From Buddleja alternifolia (lineage: Eukaryota > Streptophyta > Magnoliopsida > Lamiales > Scrophulariaceae): a DNA stretch of 64,000 bases. The stretch covers positions 27,264,568-27,328,567 of the forward strand of contig CM033400.1 of the NCBI GenBank assembly GCA_019426215.1, given 5' to 3'. Both the position numbers and the translations under genes were made by a program. The stretch's first letter is position 1, and each line of letters opens with the position of its first letter. Shown here piece by piece: positions 58,677-64,000 of the stretch. A model generated the notes under the pieces. That model ran no database searches, was not told the DNA's origin, and was given only the letters and a program-made list of their open reading frames with translations.

Positions 58677-60822
58677 TAGTCTCTGATTCGCATATTTAAT
58701 CGTGTTTATGTGATTTATGATATACATAGTATGTATTTTTGAAGCATGCGATTATGTGTTAATTAAATCTGCATTTTTTTGGTTTTAAGTATGGATTTTG
58801 ATTTTTTATATTTATTATAAATCTGGTAACTTTTGTGATGTATGTAAAAATGGAAAATGAGGAAAAATGAGCCCTGAAGGCCCCAATGTTGCTGCACGCA
58901 GCGCTGTGCGTGCACCCAAGCGCCACATGGTGCCTGGCTCCGTGTCAATACACGGCCATGCCATGTGGCTTGGCCACACGGCCTAACGGTTCGTGTGTTT
59001 CGACACACAACCCGCTGATTGCCACCTGACGGTTCGTGTGTTTCATCACACGACCTATTGATTTGGGTCTTGAATTTGGATTGGTAAATGGGCTATGTAT
59101 TGGGTTGAAATTGGAATTTGGGTTCGGGTGAATTTAATTATCCGGGTGGGTCAAAAGAATGATGACCCGGTATAATTTAAATTAAGCCCAATTAGAAATT
59201 TGATAAATTTTGACTTATTAATTAGTTTGGGCTTAATTTAATTAATTCCAAATGGGCCATTGGATTGGTGATTTGGATTTAAATTAAAACTAGCCCAATG
59301 AAAATTAATAATGCGAGCATATTTTTCCTAATCAATTAATTTGACCCCAATTAAATTAAATTCAAGTAGACCAAAATGATGGTAACTTGGGTTTGCTGAA
59401 ATCGAGCCCAATAAGATTAATTGAAATAAAATATTTAATGAGAATTATTAATTATTTTTCTTGGAGATTAATAATTAATCTATGGATTAAATATTATTAA
59501 TTTTTCCTCAACTTGGAAATTACTTGTATATTTGAGTAAAGAATGCACATTATTTTTCTTGAATGATTAATAATTAATTCTTTAATTAAATAAAAGGTTT
59601 TTCCAATTAATGAATGCTTTAAATCATAATTAAATAGGATTCCATATTTTATGAATTTATTTTAGTTGGACTAATATTATTTTAATTAAAGGTATACTTA
59701 ATTTATAATTTTGTATATCTAAGTCATCTAGTAGGACTAGAATGATTTTAATAGAAATAAATAATACATAAAAGTTGGGAATTTTAATGAAGGACTTTTT
59801 AGTTGGACTAAAATATTATATAATCAACATAAGTGTATTTAATATAGTGGGCATGTATTAAATGTTGCGAGCATGTATTAATTTATGCGAGCATGTCTTA
59901 TGTGATGGAAACACTGATCATGGACTTAGGTTATATTTGATTTACTTTTTCTTTTTATGGTTTGTTGTAGTTAAATAATTTAAAAATTATTGAAGCCTGT
60001 AATGTTTAGTTTTTCGCTTTACCTTTCCATGTGATGGCCCATTGTCTCGGGCCCTCTAGAAAAGTCCATGATCGAGTGTAAATGGATTTATTTATTTAAT
60101 TTCATGTTAATATTGATAGTCATGATTATTAGTATTATAAATTATGCATGTTCAATATGTGATAGTTGTGCTATATAAATTGGTTAATGTACAAAGGGAG
60201 ACCAAACATTTGACAATTTAAATTATCTCAAATAAATAATACCGAGTTAGAAAAGGATGTGTGACATCCTCGCCCTCCACTAAGCTTACTAAAATTAAAA
60301 TTACTACAAATGTGTAATGCTTCCCAGTTATAGGGGTTGTGCATTTGAAAATAATTTGAAATTTTAGTAAGTGCATGGAATGCCTTAATTGAAACATATT
60401 TCACCCCAGAAACCGGTTAGATTGCAAGGTGAAATTCAAATGTTAGATTATAGGAGTTAGTGCGAATGAACTCGGGCAGTTCACGAGCTTAGAAATCGGT
60501 TAGGTTGCGGCTTGGTGAATTATAGGGAAAGGTATTGAAATATTTATTGGATAAATTGATGCGTAAAATCACTTCAATTAATTAATGGGCCAGAAATCAG
60601 TTAGATTGCAACCCATGTAATTAATTGAGGACCTCAATACCCGATGTGGAATCGATGCCAACGATGATTCCCGATTTTCACACATGAGTGTGGGATTCGA
60701 AAAATGCAATGGGAGCCAAGATAAATTTTAAGTCCTTAATTTTTCTTGGTTAAGTCAAATACAAATAATCTAATTAATCTGGTTTATTTCTGCAGTTATC
60801 TCCCTATTTATCTCTCTCAAAT
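58677..60822 (+). other. Long untranslated leader of element E
   Basis: 2.1 kb between the primer site and gag. A GC-rich block at 58865-59060 has two copies of acggttcgtgtgtttc (58987 and 59029), each followed by cacac words. The rest is AT-rich. Three agaaa(tc/cc)(a/g)gttag words with nearby gcaa recur at 60409-60615, spaced by roughly 85-110 bp. No gene is visible. Confidence 0.5.
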
Positions 60823-61640
60823 ATGACAAACCCACTTATTGAATTACTAGAAAAAAATGTTCTGATTTGACCCAACCACATGGAATGGCTCGCGATCTTA
60901 AGGAATGTCCTAAGTGAAGAGTCGATTGAATATGTGTTGTCAATTGATCGTCCTCCTATTCCTAAGAGGAATGAGGATGAGAAAGTTCAACTAGCTCATT
61001 CTAGTTGGACTTGTGACAACTATAAAGCTAGAGGTACATCCTAAGCTCTATGTGTAGTGAACTGCAAAGTTCTCATAATGCAATGAGCAATGCAATGGAA
61101 ACAATTCTTCACTTGGAAGAAATGTTTGGAGAGCGCGGTAGGACCGTAAGATATTTCATATCGAAAGATCTCTTCAGAGAAAGGATGAGAGAGGGTGAGG
61201 ATGTGGGAGACCATGTTCTCAAGATGATGACCCTTATGGAAAGGTTAAAATCAATGAACTTCTATATAGATCTTCATCGTCAAGTTGATCTCATCCTACA
61301 GTCGCTCCCAGGATCCTTCCACTACTTCTTCATGAACTTCGATATCAATGATATCGAATGTTCATTAGCTGGGCTAACAAAGAAGCTTGAAATTGAACAA
61401 GCACATATGAGGACGAAGAACAAGAGGGATTCTTCTACCTATTTCACAAATGAGTCATTAGATGATCGAAGAAATGGAAAAAAGAGAAGGCAAGAAGGAC
61501 TATCCATAAGAACTCAAAAGAAATTAGAACATAGTCGTAAGAGCAAAGGGCCTAAGAAGACAGGCAGATGTCTCGAATGTGGTCAGCTTGGCCACTAGAA
61601 GAGGAACTATCCTAAATTAGGCAAAGGCGCAAAAGGTATG
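60823..61640 (+). pseudogene. Copia gag (UBN2-type) of element E
   Basis: Gag forms the particle shell and binds RNA. ATG at 60823 starts MTNPLIELLE, the usual start of this gag type. A stop soon after (near 60868) and a frame change near 61040 break it. The open part from 61050 has the family core (HLEEMFGERGRTVRYFISK, then MREGEDVGDHV and VDLILQSLPGSFHYF), then a basic stretch and the zinc knuckle CLECGQLGH. The knuckle is interrupted by TAG at 61599 and its last Cys is Tyr. It is not functional. Confidence 0.85.
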
Positions 61641-63243
61641 AAACTTTTTGTTTTTGAAACTAATTGTTCTATGACCGTATTTTCTACTTCATGGATTCTG
61701 GACTCAGGGGCTAGTGCCCATGTGTATTGTTTGGAACAGGATCTGCAGAGAAGTAGAAACCTGGGCCGAAAAGAAGTGATTATCAAAGCAGGCAGGGGGG
61801 AAAGTGTCGTAGCTACTAGGATTGGATTTACTTCTTTATAATTGAATTCTGGACATTTATTGTTTTTAAATGATGTTTAGTTTTGCCCAAGGGGCTTAAG
61901 AACATTGTTTCCATTCCTATATTAGTTAGGAATGGTTATACATTCCGTTTTTCTAAATTGAATTGCGACATTTATTATGGAAATAAATTAGTTGGCAATG
62001 CTTCTTTAGTTAATGGTTTGTATTATTTAAATGTTTGTAATTCATCTGATGTGAATGTTGTGACTAATAAACGTGGTAGGCAAGAAGCTAACTTAAGACT
62101 CAAGTGCATCTTAGACTAGGCCATGCTGGAGAGCACAAGATCCACAAAATGGAAAAAGATTGGTTTTTAAGCTCTCTAGGGTCGGATCCCTATCCAACAT
62201 GTGAATCATGTCTCTTAGGCAAGATGGCTAGATCACCCTTCACCGGAACTTTTTAAAGAGTCACTCAAGTCTTAGGATTAGTGCACACCGACATTTGCGG
62301 ACCATTTGGAGAAATGGTTAGTGGAGGTTTCTACTACTTCATCACTTTCACAGACGATCATTCAAGATATGGTCTAGTGTATCTGATGAAGCAAAAGTCT
62401 GAATCCTTTGAAAGGTTTAAAAAATTCAAAGCTTTGGTAGAAAATAAACTAGGAAAAATATAAAAACTCTGTGATCGGATCGTGGAGGAGAATATATAAG
62501 TGCCGAGTTTGATGAATTCCTTAGAGAACAAGGAATAATGTTACAACTAACACCACCAACAACTCCTCAACTAAATGGAGTAGCCGAGCGAAGAACCAAA
62601 CACTATTAGACATGGTTCATTTCATGCTTAGTTACACTGATTTACCCATTTTGTTGTGGGGACACGCGCTCCTTAATGCTGCTTATACATTGAACAGATG
62701 TCCCTCCAAATTCGTTCCTTAAACTCCGCATGAGATGTGGATTAAAGGAAACCAAGTCTTAAGCACAATAAGATTAAGGGATGTCCTGCTTATGTCAAGA
62801 AGACTAAAGTAGAGAAATTGGAGACAAGATCCCTCATGGGACATTTCATTGGTTATCCTAAAGATTCCATGGGATTTTTCTCTTACCTACATGATGATCA
62901 GAGAATCATTGTGGCCCTACAAGCACACTTCCTTGAAGATGAATTCATCTTGTAAGGGGGCAAAGGTAGAAAGATTGTTCCAGAAGAACAAAATGAAACT
63001 CCATCTGAGATATCTGTCTAAGAACTAAGGCCTAACCCAATAGTAGCACAACCACCATGTAGATTTGGTAGCGTACCACATGAACCTGAGCGGCATGGGT
63101 ATCTACTGCAGGGGGAGTCAGAGCTTCACACTGTAGTACAAGAGGGTCATGAAGATGATCCTTGTACCTATGATCAAGCGATGGTGGATGTCGATGCTTC
63201 AAGATGGCGAGAAGCAATGGAAACAGAGATGGACTGTATGTAA
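61641..63243 (+). pseudogene. Copia protease-integrase-RT start of element E, degenerate
   Basis: In order: aspartic protease with WILDSGASAH (61695-61730, catalytic D-S-G), a spacer with NGYTFRF and NGLYYLN (61930-62030), the GAG pre-integrase region with LRLGHAGEHKIHKM (62095-62160) and CESCLLGKM, the integrase core with VHTDICGPFGEMVSGG, then FITFTDDHSRYG (62281-62463), and after stops the TPQLNGVAER-like region (62560-62590). A CPSKF(V) block (62697) and an RT start with ASRWREAMETEMDCM (63200-63240) follow. Several stops and frameshifts separate these blocks. The RT then ends at a foreign sequence. Confidence 0.85.
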
Positions 63244-63246
63244 TCG

Positions 63247-63352
63247 AATTTGTCCGTTGGACACATGCAGGCACGTGCCTCTCACTTAGCGAGTGAGTAG
63301 TACCTTTCTCCGACATTACTGAGATTCTACTGCACGTTTTGATGTGGCAGGT
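63247..63352 (-). repeat. Fragment of the Sirevirus-like LTR
   Basis: It matches 2217-2317 of the element A LTR (tttgtccgttggacacatgc and onward through the actgcacg..ttgatgtg..cagg region) over about 100 bp with few differences. The same block also occurs at 955-1021. It joins element E's RT on the left and unclassified DNA on the right. Both junctions are abrupt. Confidence 0.85.
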
Positions 63353-63805
63353 GATTGGAGTCTTTTTTACGTGTTATTAAGCCCCTTGGCGTTTATGTTT
63401 TAGGTTCATTTATTGCTTGATTTTGTCACTTGTGCGTTTAATTCGTGCATTAAGTGATTTCAGGCCTTAAGTGGATACAATCGAATAAAGGGTGGAAAAA
63501 GGACGTATAAAACAAGTTTAGGCCAAGATGTTTCACACCTCTACGACCAAACAAGCAAGAAACAAGCTGGAGTTAGCCAAAATCATATTTTAGTACCATT
63601 TCTGCACACCTGGGCGCCAAATCAGAAACAACCTCCACATTGGAACGTCATTTTAATATATTTAGAGACAGAATTGGATGAAGTGGCCTTCTACAAAGTT
63701 GTACATGTATGTATTATCTTTACATGGGGACTTGAATCATCCAATTCGGAGGTCTGTGGAGACGTTTATGAATAAAACACTATCCCTGCGCTGGAAAATA
63801 CGAAA
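63353..63805 (+). other. Unclassified, probably retrotransposon-derived sequence
   Basis: No gene is visible. The stretch gatgaagtggccttctacaaagttg and its surroundings have the look of a Gypsy LTR, but no ends could be placed. The short frames are not supported. Confidence 0.4.
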
Positions 63806-63985
63806 GTGGCAGCTCCCATTCTTAGTAGGTGGAAAACAAGAGAATGGTAGTTCACATTCTTGGTAGGAGGAAAGTAAGAGAATGGTAGGTGGAAAACAAG
63901 AGAATGGTAGTTCACATTCTTGGTAGATGTAAAGCAAGAGAATTGTAGGTGGAAATAAAAGAGAATGGAAGCACATGTTCTTGGT
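63806..63985 (+). repeat. Minisatellite with a ~60-bp unit
   Basis: About three units of the pattern cattcttggtagg..gaaa.(c/t)aagagaatggtagg, with sub-repeats of gtggaaaacaagagaatgg. The minus-strand frame rich in Pro, Thr and Leu here is a product of the repeat. The array runs towards the window end. Confidence 0.85.
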
Positions 63986-64000
63986 TGGTGGATTTTTTGG

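Larger units (their letters stand above)
56877..63243 (+). mobile_element. Element E: copia retrotransposon, cut in RT
   Basis: The 5' LTR (56877-58663), primer site (58665-58676), leader, gag (60823-61640) and pol up to the start of RT (63243) are in normal order on the plus strand. At 63244-63247 the sequence changes to a piece of Sirevirus LTR. The remaining RT, RNase H and 3' LTR are not in the window, so the insertion's target duplication cannot be checked. Confidence 0.85.

Overview
The window is plant nuclear DNA, almost certainly from a eudicot, and it consists almost entirely of nested transposable elements. The evidence is the set of families: Ty1/copia pol domains with initiator-tRNA-Met primer sites, a Sirevirus-type element with an env-like gene, Gypsy-like LTRs that end in GGGCGTTACA or GGTGTTACA, an En/Spm (CACTA) transposon, captured F-box and RWP-RK plant genes, and TTTAGGG-type telomere-like repeats. 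The sequence is AT-rich. I found no tRNA, rRNA or clearly functional host gene. The env-like gene resembles those of Lamiales-type genomes, but that is only an impression.

Layout. The outermost element in view (A) is a Sirevirus-like copia retrotransposon on the minus strand. Its 3' LTR lies at 1357-2856. Its env-like gene is split into three pieces at 3115-6703, 51579-51868 and 54822-55284. The end of its pol gene (RT and RNase H) is at 56136-56876, and the rest runs off the right edge. Three later insertions broke A. Element B (copia, plus strand, 6704-51578) sits in the env-like gene. D (51874-54816) is a solo Gypsy-like LTR in the same gene, with target duplication GGCAT. E (copia, plus strand, from 56877) sits in the RT.

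B's 3' LTR was itself split by element C (12283-50959, target duplication TAAAT). C has 3.15-kb LTRs and only about 3.2 kb of non-coding interior, so it looks like a LARD-type non-autonomous element. C's interior received two further insertions. One is a 23.8-kb CACTA transposon (16046-39824, target duplication ATT). The other is a copia element (41384-46947, target duplication TTTTC) whose two LTRs are nearly identical although its coding interior is wrecked.

The CACTA transposon is the richest part. It has matching 28-bp terminal inverted repeats, subterminal repeats and a six-exon TnpA-like (Transposase_24) gene that looks open. Only the 3' end of the TnpD gene remains. The missing part is replaced by microsatellites and by captured host sequence: a broken F-box/LRR gene and a broken RKD (RWP-RK) transcription factor gene with an internal duplication. 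Between these lies a tandem array of four full and one partial 2.16-kb units. Each unit carries a 440-bp CACTA-like foldback element.

The window edges are also mobile DNA. At the left, a second, truncated Sirevirus LTR with its primer-binding site (63-1021) abuts a copia RT fragment. At the right, E's pol ends abruptly at a fragment of the same Sirevirus LTR, followed by unclassified sequence and a 60-bp minisatellite.
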